Of a stretch of 64,000 nt of DNA, positions 49,400 through 56,701 are shown in pieces (the first letter of the stretch is position 1; every line of letters begins with the position of its first letter). Under the pieces are notes generated by a model. It saw only the letters and a list, made by a program, of their open reading frames with translations, did not search any database and was not told where the DNA came from. The position numbers were made by a program, and so were the translations under genes. The stretch covers positions 558,001-622,000 of the forward strand of contig NZ_CP142860.1 in the NCBI RefSeq assembly GCF_036287215.1, given 5' to 3'. This DNA is from Caproiciproducens sp. CPB-2 (lineage in GTDB: Bacteria; Bacillota; Clostridia; Oscillospirales; Acutalibacteraceae).

Positions 49400-49979
49400 A
49401 ATGGCGAAATCTTTTCATGAGATAGCAAAATCAAAACGTATGCCGAACCCATGGAACCAGATCAGAGGGCGGAAGAATAACGCGCAAGGCCATATCTTTG
49501 AGGACCAGCTTAAAAAGGCGTGTCAAATCTACAGCATGGACCAGCGCGCAGAGGTCGACAAAATCCCGGAGCCGTTCCGGGTGCTGGAAAAGCTGAAAAA
49601 CGGAATATTCAAAGGCCGGTTTACCGCACCCGCACAGCCGGACTTTCAGGGGACGCTTGCGGGCGGCGCGTCCATCGTTTTTGAAGCGAAGTACACAACA
49701 ACCGATTCTATGGAAAGAAACGTACTTACGCCAGATCAGATGGATTCTCTGGAACATCATCACCACCTGGGCGCCGCGGCGTTCGTCTGTATCGGAATCG
49801 TAGACCAGTTTTTCACTATTCCATGGATTTACTGGCGTGATATGAAAAAGTATTACGGCCGTCAGTATGTAACACAGCGGGACATTCAGAATTGGAGAGT
49901 CCGCTTTTCCGGCGCCGTCCTGTTCCTTGACTTCGTGCATGATATTAAATCCTGCAGGGACAGCGGGGAGGGAAAATAG
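49389..49979 (+). CDS. RecU-like Holliday junction resolvase
   Basis: 196 residues. GHIFEDQLKKACQIY, DKIPEPFRVL, QPDFQGTLAGG and SIVFEAKYTTT give the PD-(D/E)xK nuclease core (Asp in QPDF, Glu and Lys in FEAK), and HHLGAAAFVCIGI follows. RecU cleaves Holliday junctions during phage recombination and replication. Starts at ATG 49389 inside the previous gene; GTG 49380 is an alternative. Chromosomal ruvC exists separately. Confidence 0.85.
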   Translation: MPNEMAKSFHEIAKSKRMPNPWNQIRGRKNNAQGHIFEDQLKKACQIYSMDQRAEVDKIPEPFRVLEKLKNGIFKGRFTAPAQPDFQGTLAGGASIVFEAKYTTTDSMERNVLTPDQMDSLEHHHHLGAAAFVCIGIVDQFFTIPWIYWRDMKKYYGRQYVTQRDIQNWRVRFSGAVLFLDFVHDIKSCRDSGEGK

Positions 49980-50117
49980 GTGGCAAAAGGTGAGAGCAGT
50001 TACCGGTATTGGAATCGATTGATGAATACCGCCAGCGGGCAAAAGGACAGGTCAAAAAGTAAAAGACCAAAACAAAAGCGGAAAGTGAGGAAGAACCATG
50101 AACAAAACAAAAATTGA
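49980..50117 (+). CDS. 45-residue basic protein
   Basis: GTG start immediately after the recU stop, with GGGGAGGG upstream. About one third Lys/Arg, C-terminal KSKRPKQKRKVRKNHEQ. It overlaps the following gene by 20 bp. May bind nucleic acid; no family recognised. Confidence 0.45.
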   Translation: MAKGESSYRYWNRLMNTASGQKDRSKSKRPKQKRKVRKNHEQNKN

Positions 50118-51069
50118 TTGGTGCGATATGTCATGGAATCCTGTCACCGGCTGCCGCCACAATTGCGAATACTGTTATGCAAGGAAAATTGCCAGGAGGT
50201 TCGCGGGGGGAGGTTACGAAAAAGAGATGGGAATGTTCATAGCTAAGTACAAAGAAAAAATATTTCAGCCACCATATGAACTTTCAGAGCCGCAGTTGGC
50301 AAAAACCAAAGATGAATGGTATCGTGAGGCCCCTTACCCGTTCGGTTTTGAACCCACATTCCACCGCTACCGTCTGGACGAACCAAAGCAGAAAACAAAG
50401 CCGCGAAACATATTCGTATGCTCAATGGCGGACCTTTTCGGTGATTGGGTGCCAGATGAATGGATTCGGGCCGTGTTTGATGAATGTATCGTTTCGGCTC
50501 CATGGCACCGGTATCTGTTTCTAACCAAAAACCCCGGACGCTATGACAGTGCTATTGATAATTACGCCGCGGAGGACAGAGGGTGCAGTGACACAACGGA
50601 ATCTTTTGAAAACTGTTGGTTCGGTACTTCCGTGACAAGTCAGGCCGACGCCGAAAAAATAGAAACGCTTTCACGACTGCCGGAAGGCCACCGATTTTTA
50701 AGCATCGAGCCGATTTTAGGACCGGTCACTCTGAATCTTAAAAAGAACCGATGCCCCATTTGCGGATCGGATGAAGTCTATCGGGACAACCCGAAAACCT
50801 GTCAAGGGGAAAAGCCATGGTACTGTGACTGCTGCGGGATGTGGGAAAGTGAAGACGGCGCCGATCTGAAGCCTGATATCGATTGGGTAATCATCGGATC
50901 CGAAACCGGGAACCGAAAAGAAAAGGTCATCCCACAGCGGGCATGGATAGAAAGCATTGTTGCGGATTGCCGCGTGGCCGGAATTCCGGTCTTCATGAAA
51001 TCCAGCTTAACCGATATTTGGGGCGCGCCGCTGATTCAAGAATTCCCGTGGGGTGATGCTCATGATTGA
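50098..51069 (+). CDS. Phage Gp37/Gp68 (DUF5131) family protein
   Basis: 323 residues. The N-terminal IDWCDMSWNPVTGCRHNCEYCYA, with Cys spaced like a radical-SAM CxxxCxxC cluster, and FVCSMADLFGDWVP, RYLFLTKNP, FGTSVTSQADA, SIEPILGP are family markers. An extra zinc-ribbon-like insert (CPICGSDEVY, CDCCGMWESE) lies at about 218-250. Predicted Fe-S TIM-barrel enzyme; chemistry unknown. Possibly involved in DNA or nucleotide modification, given the neighbours. Confidence 0.83.
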   Translation: MNKTKIDWCDMSWNPVTGCRHNCEYCYARKIARRFAGGGYEKEMGMFIAKYKEKIFQPPYELSEPQLAKTKDEWYREAPYPFGFEPTFHRYRLDEPKQKTKPRNIFVCSMADLFGDWVPDEWIRAVFDECIVSAPWHRYLFLTKNPGRYDSAIDNYAAEDRGCSDTTESFENCWFGTSVTSQADAEKIETLSRLPEGHRFLSIEPILGPVTLNLKKNRCPICGSDEVYRDNPKTCQGEKPWYCDCCGMWESEDGADLKPDIDWVIIGSETGNRKEKVIPQRAWIESIVADCRVAGIPVFMKSSLTDIWGAPLIQEFPWGDAHD

Positions 51070-51445
51070 CATATTACTGAGCGTCCGCCCGCGCTGGTGC
51101 CGCAAAATCCTTAAACGGGAAAAGCCGGTAGAACTCCGTAAGAGTCACCCGCTCATTGAAGGCGCTTTCCGCGTCTATCTGTACGAAACAAAGCAAGGCC
51201 GCGGGGCCGTAGTCGGGGAATGCATCTGCTTGGCGGTTGAGAGAGCCACCGAGCGAATATACAGCCCTGTAATGGTGGAAGGAAGCTGCCTGTCAATCGA
51301 AGAAATAGACACCTACGCGAACGGCCGGCCGGTTTACGGCTGGTACCTTGCCAAAATAACGGAGTACAAGCATCCGCGGCCATTGTCTGATTTTAACCTA
51401 CAGCGGGCGCCGCAGAGCTGGTGCTACATTAGGGAGGTGGCATAA
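51062..51445 (+). CDS. ASCH/PUA-like domain protein
   Basis: 127 residues. LLSVRPRWCRKILKREKPVELRK is a typical ASCH-family opening (ligand pocket with Lys-x-x-E-x-R), then RVYLYETKQGRGAVVGE and the C-terminal RAPQSWCYI. ASCH domains bind RNA or modified nucleotides. The ATG at 51062 follows GTGGGG; ATG 51056 is an alternative. Overlaps the Gp37/Gp68 gene by 8 bp. Confidence 0.75.
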   Translation: MIDILLSVRPRWCRKILKREKPVELRKSHPLIEGAFRVYLYETKQGRGAVVGECICLAVERATERIYSPVMVEGSCLSIEEIDTYANGRPVYGWYLAKITEYKHPRPLSDFNLQRAPQSWCYIREVA

Positions 51446-51448
51446 GAC

Positions 51449-51733
51449 ATGCCTGTGATTTACATCGCCGGTCCGATAACCGGGGTTGAGCATTACCAAT
51501 GGAATTTCATGAACGCACAGGCACACCTTGAAAAGCTGGGATATTCCGTTTTCAATCCAGCGTTTATGCCGCCGGGACTTCCGCATGATTCGTATATGCC
51601 GATCTGCTACAGAATGATGGACGTCTGCGACTCGGTATATTTTCTTTCCGGATGGGAGCACAGCGAGGGTGCCGGGTTAGAATTCGAGTATGCAGCAGCC
51701 AAAAGGATGAAGATGCTTTTTGAGAAGGAGTGA
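51449..51733 (+). CDS. DUF4406 protein (nucleoside deoxyribosyltransferase-like fold)
   Basis: 94 residues. IYIAGPITGVEHYQWNFMNA opens a Rossmann-like fold shared with nucleoside 2-deoxyribosyltransferases, and VYFLSGWEHSEGAGLEFEYA carries the conserved SxGA-E signature. Common in phages; suggests nucleotide salvage or modification, in keeping with the methyltransferase and ASCH neighbours. GGGAGGTGG precedes the ATG. Confidence 0.8.
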   Translation: MPVIYIAGPITGVEHYQWNFMNAQAHLEKLGYSVFNPAFMPPGLPHDSYMPICYRMMDVCDSVYFLSGWEHSEGAGLEFEYAAAKRMKMLFEKE

Positions 51734-51738
51734 AAACG

Positions 51739-52092
51739 ATGGATAGTTTAACCAATGCAATCATAATAGTAAACCTTTTACCAAGCAATTATAGTTTACG
51801 AACCAATGAAGAAAAGGCGGTCGACAAAGTGGTTAAAGCTGCGGTTGCGTTTAATGTTACGAACCGCCGCGCCGTTCCGGAAAACGTCCGCAATCTGCTT
51901 GAAACAGTCCATGATCTGCGAAACGAAAATACAAGGCTGCGGACGGAAATTGAGCGCAAGAAAAATGCCGCCCCGGAAAACAATGATGCAGAGTTGTATT
52001 TGAATGCTTATAAGGACTTGCTAGAAAAATCTATAGAATTGAACAAAAAATTGCTAAAAGAAAAGGCCGAAAGCAATAAACCTTCAGCCTAA
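51739..52092 (+). CDS. Phage protein with coiled coil
   Basis: 117 residues from ATG 51739 (AAGGAG upstream). Helical throughout; LLETVHDLRNENTRLRTEIERKK is a likely coiled coil. Function unknown. It ends 2 bp before the convergent DUF4145 gene. Confidence 0.55.
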   Translation: MDSLTNAIIIVNLLPSNYSLRTNEEKAVDKVVKAAVAFNVTNRRAVPENVRNLLETVHDLRNENTRLRTEIERKKNAAPENNDAELYLNAYKDLLEKSIELNKKLLKEKAESNKPSA

Positions 52093-52094
52093 GA

Positions 52095-52802
52095 TTATTT
52101 TATGTATGGAATACCTTTTGCTTCTTTTGTCATGCATTCCATTTCAATCCACCTAACAGTGAGGCCGATTAAACGCTTTAAGTCGACAATATCTTTATCT
52201 TCATGTTTTCGGATGTAATGAGTTTCATCGTTTCCTATCCAGACAGCCCGAGATGCAACTATTCTTAGATTCTCATTATTTATGTCTTGCGAAATGCATT
52301 GGGCAAGTGCTTTGTTCTTTATTGCTTCCGCTTCATCATCACTTTCACATGAGAGAACCAAATAATCTTTGACAAGAAATTCAATGGATTTTCTATACCC
52401 GATTCCGGCAATTTCATTTAGTCCATAGCATTCAGCAGAATTTGCTTGATTATAAATATCAACGAATTTTGAAGAAATTTCATTAATGTATTTTGAAAAT
52501 GCGATAGGTACGGGAGGGTTTGGTGCAATAGTAAATACGGTGTCATCTTTTTCTTTTATAGAGGAAAATCCTCCAGTGTTGGCTTTTATAATTGTAACAT
52601 CACAAGTTTTTATGAAAGAATTATGACACGCCCTGCATTCAAACATTAAATACAATTTTGAAAATTCGATATTTAAAAATCCCTGAATGTAAAACGGCTT
52701 AATAGCTTTTTTACAAATTGGGCATTCCTCTGGTTCGTAGTATAGTACGGTAGTAGACGATGAACTGTTAGACATCCTAGCACTTTCGCTAACCATTTTC
52801 AT
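52095..52802 (-). CDS. DUF4145 domain protein, reverse-strand and AT-rich
   Basis: 235 residues from ATG at 52802 with AAGGGTGA upstream. N-terminal zinc-ribbon (CPICKKAI, CRACHNSF) and C-terminal DUF4145-type helices (GIGYRKSIEFLVKDYL, VWIGNDETHYIRKHEDKD). DUF4145 domains appear in restriction-modification and defence proteins. It is clearly more AT-rich than the genes around it and runs against them, a sign of separate acquisition (moron or defence gene). A TATAAT lies upstream near 52835. Confidence 0.72.
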   Translation of the reverse strand: MKMVSESARMSNSSSSTTVLYYEPEECPICKKAIKPFYIQGFLNIEFSKLYLMFECRACHNSFIKTCDVTIIKANTGGFSSIKEKDDTVFTIAPNPPVPIAFSKYINEISSKFVDIYNQANSAECYGLNEIAGIGYRKSIEFLVKDYLVLSCESDDEAEAIKNKALAQCISQDINNENLRIVASRAVWIGNDETHYIRKHEDKDIVDLKRLIGLTVRWIEMECMTKEAKGIPYIK

Positions 52803-52874
52803 AAAAATCACCCTTAAGCTTTTATTGTCTAAATTATACATCTTCATTAATTCAAAAGAAAGGAAAATATAAAA

Positions 52875-53216
52875 ATGGACGCTAAATATCTTGCAGAAAT
52901 CAAGGCACGGGCGGAAGCTGCTGCGGTGCATGAGTATGACGGTATTAATGATTTGATTTACGGCAGGGATGTTAAGTCGCTGCTTGCCGAGGTGGAACAA
53001 GCGAATGAAGCTTGCGAGACAGCCTGCGCATCGGCCAGAGAATATTGTGATAAGCTGGTTATTGCTGAAAAGCAGATCTCCACACTGAGAAAGGCCCTGG
53101 AACTGGCAATTGACAGAGCCCTACCGGAATCTTCTTATTCGGTAAAACAAGCGATTACCCGGGATTTGCTCGAAAAGTGCGCCCGGCAGGCGCAGGAACA
53201 GGAGGCTGAGAAATGA
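52875..53216 (+). CDS. Helical phage protein
   Basis: 113 residues. MDAKYLAEIKARAEAA and a long helix with Ala/Glu-rich heptads, resembling many small phage proteins of unknown role. AAAGAAAGGA precedes the ATG. It overlaps the next gene by 4 bp (ATGA). Confidence 0.6.
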   Translation: MDAKYLAEIKARAEAAAVHEYDGINDLIYGRDVKSLLAEVEQANEACETACASAREYCDKLVIAEKQISTLRKALELAIDRALPESSYSVKQAITRDLLEKCARQAQEQEAEK

Positions 53217-53389
53217 AAATAGCTTGCGAAAAATGTTTAAAAGCTGAAGATGCCGATAGGCTGAAAGATTGGTTACGAGTACGAACCGATAACTCTGAAT
53301 TCTGGCTTTGCCCGCATTGTGCAGACGGATTTTGGATGGCAATAGATAGCCAACTTCCACCGGTTGTAAAGAAGGAGGCCACTCCATGA
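53213..53389 (+). CDS. Small zinc-ribbon protein
   Basis: 58 residues starting MKIACEKCLKAEDADRLKDW, with Cys pairs CEKC and CPHC about 27 residues apart. Coupled to both neighbours by 4-bp overlaps. Function unknown. Confidence 0.6.
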   Translation: MKIACEKCLKAEDADRLKDWLRVRTDNSEFWLCPHCADGFWMAIDSQLPPVVKKEATP

Positions 53390-53778
53390 CCTTATACCAT
53401 TTCTGCGCCGCTCACATGAAGAACAGCATCCTCGCCAATGGATTGACGGAAGGTAAGTTTCCCCATTGGGAAGGAAATGACCTACAGCCTATCCCGCGTT
53501 GCCAATGGCTCACAGCAGACCCGGACCCGCGAAATCAAAGCTGGGCGACTCAACATGTGATCGATTATAGCCGCACAGCATACCGCCTGACCGTCAATAT
53601 TCCAGATAGTTACCGTAAAAAACTGTTTCGAGCGCTTGATTTCGTCCAGGACATGCCGGTAGAAGATCATCAGCTCGTGACTAACTGGCCCGGTGGGGAA
53701 GACTGGTACATATATTGCGGAAAAATTCCTACAAAATGGATTGTCGGATGCAGAAGAATGAAGGAGGCCACCCCATGA
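53386..53778 (+). CDS. Hypothetical protein with possible ADP-ribosyltransferase-like fold
   Basis: 130 residues. The opening LYHFCAAHMKNSILANGL resembles the start of DarT/ART-like folds (L-Y-H ... I-L-x-x-G-L), followed by QWLTADPDPRNQSW and TAYRLTVNIP. No catalytic Glu motif can be assigned with confidence. It sits in a run of coupled small genes, overlapping the next by 4 bp. Confidence 0.5.
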   Translation: MTLYHFCAAHMKNSILANGLTEGKFPHWEGNDLQPIPRCQWLTADPDPRNQSWATQHVIDYSRTAYRLTVNIPDSYRKKLFRALDFVQDMPVEDHQLVTNWPGGEDWYIYCGKIPTKWIVGCRRMKEATP

Positions 53779-54215
53779 CAACATCAGAAAAATTAAGACA
53801 CCTACGCCGCGGGACAGGCCGCGATCCGGAAAAGACAGCGGAATTGATAGGACTAACCGCGCAATATTACCGCCTGCTGGAAAGCGGCAAAAATGCACCC
53901 GGAAAGAAAGCAGTCGCTCTGATAACAAAGTATTACGGAATATCACCTGATTTTCTTACCAGTCCAGCGGTCACGGAAGCAAAATTAAAGCCGCCTGATT
54001 CACAGCGGGAAGAACAAAGGCCGGAAGAGAAGAAATTAATTTCTATGCCAGCGGGCAATGGCTGCCTGTACCGAATGAGCAACGGCTACTTATGCACGGA
54101 ACCGGCCTGTGATTGGAGGTTAAGAGTAGACAGAGACACCTACTATTGTCCGAGAAAAGGATGTATGAAAGAGAGGTGCGGAAAGCTTGCCGATAAAAAA
54201 GGATCTCAAACTTGA
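53775..54215 (+). CDS. XRE-type helix-turn-helix protein with Cys-rich tail
   Basis: 146 residues from ATG 53775. N-terminal HTH: TSEKLRHLRRGTGRDPEKTAELIGLTAQYYRLLESGKNAPG; C-terminal zinc-type region CLYRMSNGYLCTEPACDWR ... YYCPRKGCMKERC. Likely a phage regulator of the middle/late region. It overlaps the next gene by 29 bp. Confidence 0.7.
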   Translation: MTTSEKLRHLRRGTGRDPEKTAELIGLTAQYYRLLESGKNAPGKKAVALITKYYGISPDFLTSPAVTEAKLKPPDSQREEQRPEEKKLISMPAGNGCLYRMSNGYLCTEPACDWRLRVDRDTYYCPRKGCMKERCGKLADKKGSQT

Positions 54216-54600
54216 TGAATACGAAATTTCTAAATTTGCGTATCGGGAATTACATAATTTCTGTTTGCAGTATCAATACAAAAAGCAAAAACTAACGGAA
54301 GTCAGAAGCAAATACAACAGTCCGCAGGTCACCGGGATGCCTCATGGTTCAGGTGTGGGAGACCCGGCTGGAAACGCAGCAATGCAGGCGGCCAGTATGG
54401 CAAGAGACATAGAATTAATAGAAAAATGTGCAAAGGCGGTCAGTGCCAGAGATTGGGAACAGATAGTGCTTGCAGTGACCAGGGACGTTCCATGGTACTA
54501 TTTGCGTATGCTGTGCAATCTTGAAACGGGAGAAAAAAAGTTTAATAATGAGCGAAGATATTTTTATTACTTGCTTGCAAAAGAAAAAAATATTATATGA
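54187..54600 (+). CDS. Putative late-gene regulator-like phage protein
   Basis: 137 residues from TTG 54187 after GAGAGGTG. FAYRELHNFCLQYQYKKQKL, then GVGDPAGNAAMQAASMA, and a C-terminal DVPWYYLRML...NERRYFYYLLA. Proteins of this pattern sit just before the packaging genes in many Firmicutes phages, where ArpU/RinA-type activators act. The hairpin stack that follows supports a late-control role. Function inferred from position only. Confidence 0.55.
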   Translation: MPIKKDLKLDEYEISKFAYRELHNFCLQYQYKKQKLTEVRSKYNSPQVTGMPHGSGVGDPAGNAAMQAASMARDIELIEKCAKAVSARDWEQIVLAVTRDVPWYYLRMLCNLETGEKKFNNERRYFYYLLAKEKNII

Positions 54601-54919
54601 CTGCCGTTTATAGTACCCACAAATGAGTTAATATGAGAGCATGGGAAATTAAGGAAGATAGTTTCACACCGCCAGCGCGGGGCGGAGACGACAACGCCGC
54701 GCCCTCCTTTTAGGCGCTCCGCTCCTGCACGGCGGGGCGCTTTGAATATTTCAAAGGACGACCTTAGTGGGCTGTCCTTTTTGTGTGGTGTTTAACCCAT
54801 GAAATATCATTATCGTCCAACATTCAATTCAAGGGAATTCGGCGCAGCTGAGAAGCGGGCAGATCAGTATTGGAAGCGGCGTAAAGAAAAATCCCCGCCT
54901 TTATCGGGCGGGGATCAGT
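54601..54919. other. Intergenic region before hicAB with three stacked hairpins
   Basis: No supported gene. Hairpin 1 at 54675-54702 (GCGC, bulge, GGCG pairing CGCC, GCGC) followed by CCTCCTTTT. Hairpin 2 at 54714-54740 (GCGCTCCGC/GCGGGGCGC). Hairpin 3 at 54753-54784 (AAAGGAC/GTCCTTT plus T-run), a convincing terminator. A short open frame at 54799-54981 lacks a ribosome-binding site. Confidence 0.6.
54883..54915 (-). terminator. Terminator of the hicAB operon
   Basis: ATCCCCGCC/GGCGGGGAT stem (54891-54915), followed on the minus strand by TTTTCTTTAC. It lies five bases after the hicB stop. Confidence 0.8.
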
Positions 54920-55315
54920 TTACCGATCAGAAACATGCAGCCGTTGCTTTAGACCATCCTGCAAGACCTGCGAAAAGTTGACGTTTGCTTTTTCGGCCAA
55001 ATCATTAAGCCAGCTGGGAACAGTTACATTCTTGCGGATTGTCCGCATATCATTGGCACGCCGATAGGAATCTAAGTCAATATCAACCAGAGTTACGATT
55101 TCATTCGTATCGTGGTCAATGTCTGTCGCGGAAGATGGTTCCGGAATCTTTTTGCCGGAATCCTGTTCAGTAATTCCCCACAGGCCGATGGCATCACGGG
55201 CCATTTCAATCGCTTCGGCAATGTCGCTTCCTTCACTGTTAATCTGTAGATCGGGGACGTATACGACATATCCGCGTTCTGCCGGGGTAAGGACAACGGG
55301 ATAAACCTTTTTCAT
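54920..55315 (-). CDS. hicB: HicB-type antitoxin with C-terminal DNA-binding domain
   Basis: 131 residues. N-terminal HicB fold: VYPVVLTPAERGYVVYVPDLQINSEGSDIAEAIEMARDAI; C-terminal ribbon-helix-helix-like segment KNVTVPSWLNDLAEKANVNFSQVLQDGLK. Neutralises HicA and represses the operon. GGAGGTG is seven bases before the ATG at 55315. Follows hicA by 86 bp. Confidence 0.87.
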   Translation of the reverse strand: MKKVYPVVLTPAERGYVVYVPDLQINSEGSDIAEAIEMARDAIGLWGITEQDSGKKIPEPSSATDIDHDTNEIVTLVDIDLDSYRRANDMRTIRKNVTVPSWLNDLAEKANVNFSQVLQDGLKQRLHVSDR

Positions 55316-55401
55316 AGTAAGCACCTCCAACTTCGTATTAATGCTATTTTGCCCATAATTTCTGAGCTACGAATTTTATCTAATGCGGCCGGTCAGGGGC
55401 T

Positions 55402-55575
55402 TTATTTCAGCCCCTGCCGCTTGATGATTGCTTTTGCTAGAAGTTCATTGATTTCATTGTGCCGGGGTATCGGCTCGCTTTTCTTTCCGTTGGTGTAGAT
55501 ATCATGATTAGCACCTTCTCTGATTTTCCACCATCCATTCTGTTCTAACTTTTTTATTAAGTCCTTGCGCTTCAT
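55402..55575 (-). CDS. hicA: HicA-type mRNA interferase toxin
   Basis: 57 residues. MKRKDLIKKLEQNGWWKIRE, GANHDIYTNG with the catalytic His, and IPRHNEINELLAKAIIKRQGL match HicA (double-stranded RNA-binding-like fold). Cleaves mRNA when HicB is absent. GAGGTGAGG precedes the ATG. A small hairpin (GGGGC/GCCCC) overlaps its stop codon. Promoter at 55595-55623. Confidence 0.87.
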   Translation of the reverse strand: MKRKDLIKKLEQNGWWKIREGANHDIYTNGKKSEPIPRHNEINELLAKAIIKRQGLK

Positions 55576-55594
55576 GTCCTCACCTCATGATTAT

Positions 55595-55623
55595 ATTATA
55601 CACACTTAATGCGCATAAGTCAA
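55595..55623 (-). promoter_or_regulatory. hicAB promoter
   Basis: On the minus strand: TTGACT (55623-55618), 17-bp spacer, TATAAT (55600-55595). The spacer overlaps one copy of the TGCGCATAA repeat. Confidence 0.8.
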
Positions 55624-55662
55624 GGACTTTTAAAAATATTTATACGTATTTTTTGCGCATAA
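55610..55662. promoter_or_regulatory. Putative HicB operator repeats
   Basis: TGCGCATAA at 55610-55618 and 55654-55662, 44 bp apart (about four helical turns). One overlaps the hicA promoter; the other lies just upstream of the HNH gene. Confidence 0.5.
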
Positions 55663-55675
55663 TGGAGAAACGTAA

Positions 55676-56098
55676 ATGAATGGTAAATGGCAAATATATC
55701 CAAAAGACATAAGCACAACAGAGATTGACGGGAAGGTCATTATTATCCTATCTGGTGAAACATTGCGGCAACTAAAAGAGCTTATTGCAAGCAATAATGC
55801 CCATGAGTTTTACGTCTCACCAGAGTGGCGGCATCTGCGGGCGGAAGTCCTGAGAGAACAGAAGAACGAATGCCAGGAGCACCGAAAGCGCGGTAGCTAT
55901 GCCAGAGCAAACCATGTGCATCATGTCAATTATCTGCGCAACAGACCGGAACTTGCATTAAGCAGATGGTACCTGGATAAGCAGGGAATGCCACGGCGGA
56001 ACCTGATTGCCGTGTGCAAGAATTGTCACGAAACAGTATGTCACCCGGAACGGCTGCGGCATGCGAAGCTCGAGCCGTGGCCGGAGAGTTGGGAGTGA
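55676..56098 (+). CDS. HNH endonuclease
   Basis: 140 residues. HNH core: FYVSPEWRHLRAEVLREQKNECQEH, ANHVHHVNYLRNRPELA, then LIAVCKNCHETVCHPERL, with two metal-binding Cys and the catalytic His pair. HNH proteins next to terminase genes support DNA packaging by nicking at the packaging site. AATGGAGAAA precedes the ATG. First gene of the head module. Confidence 0.86.
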   Translation: MNGKWQIYPKDISTTEIDGKVIIILSGETLRQLKELIASNNAHEFYVSPEWRHLRAEVLREQKNECQEHRKRGSYARANHVHHVNYLRNRPELALSRWYLDKQGMPRRNLIAVCKNCHETVCHPERLRHAKLEPWPESWE

Positions 56099-56103
56099 GA
56101 ACG

Positions 56104-56289
56104 ATGAGCAAAGAAGTTGCTTGCTCACACTGTGGAGCATGTAATACGGTTGCAGAATTCAACGACAGGGATATGCAGGAGTATGGCAAGACCGTGTTTT
56201 GCTGTTGCCAGTGTGATAAGCTATTTACTTTACGCGACGATGGCGACGGTGAATTTATCTTGTCCAGACAATACCCCCGGTCAAAATAA
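56104..56289 (+). CDS. Small zinc-ribbon protein
   Basis: 61 residues from ATG 56104. Zinc pattern CSHCGAC and CCCQCDKLF, then an acidic tail. Lies between the HNH and small terminase genes. Function unknown. Confidence 0.6.
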   Translation: MSKEVACSHCGACNTVAEFNDRDMQEYGKTVFCCCQCDKLFTLRDDGDGEFILSRQYPRSK

Positions 56290-56374
56290 AACGCATTTTA
56301 ATTTCAAAGGGCGTTACTCGGGTGGGTTCAAGACATTTTATATTTCCATCGCGCACATATGGGAGGTGATGGGT

Positions 56375-56701
56375 GTGCCAAAAAAGACGAAACAGAAAAT
56401 TTTGCGGGACGAAATTCAGCAGGATCTCATCGATCAGCTTGAGCGCAATGGGACGGTCGGCACCTATTACACCGACATGATTACCGATTACATGAAGCTG
56501 TGGGACACCAAAAACCGCCTGATAGCCGATATTGAAGCGCGTGGCGTCACCGTGGAGAGCGTCACTCAGGCCGGGACCAATATCAAGCGCAATGATTCCG
56601 TCGGGGATCTCCTGAAAACCAATGCGCAGATGCTGAAACTGCTGGACAGCCTCGGGATCCGCCCCGCGCAGACGGACGGTGGCGGGGATGCTGAAATGTA
56701 A
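56375..56701 (+). CDS. Terminase small subunit (P27-like)
   Basis: 108 residues from GTG 56375 (GGAGGTG eight bases upstream). DLIDQLERNGTVGTYYTDMITDYMKLWDTKNRLIADIEARG and the C-terminal NDSVGDLLKTNAQMLKLLDSLGI are typical of P27-family small terminases. Recognises phage DNA for packaging and hands it to TerL. Overlaps TerL by 14 bp. Confidence 0.82.
   Translation: MPKKTKQKILRDEIQQDLIDQLERNGTVGTYYTDMITDYMKLWDTKNRLIADIEARGVTVESVTQAGTNIKRNDSVGDLLKTNAQMLKLLDSLGIRPAQTDGGGDAEM

Noticed and set aside
54799..54981. 60-codon plus-strand frame
   Set aside because: No Shine-Dalgarno; the second half covers the hicAB terminator and the end of hicB.
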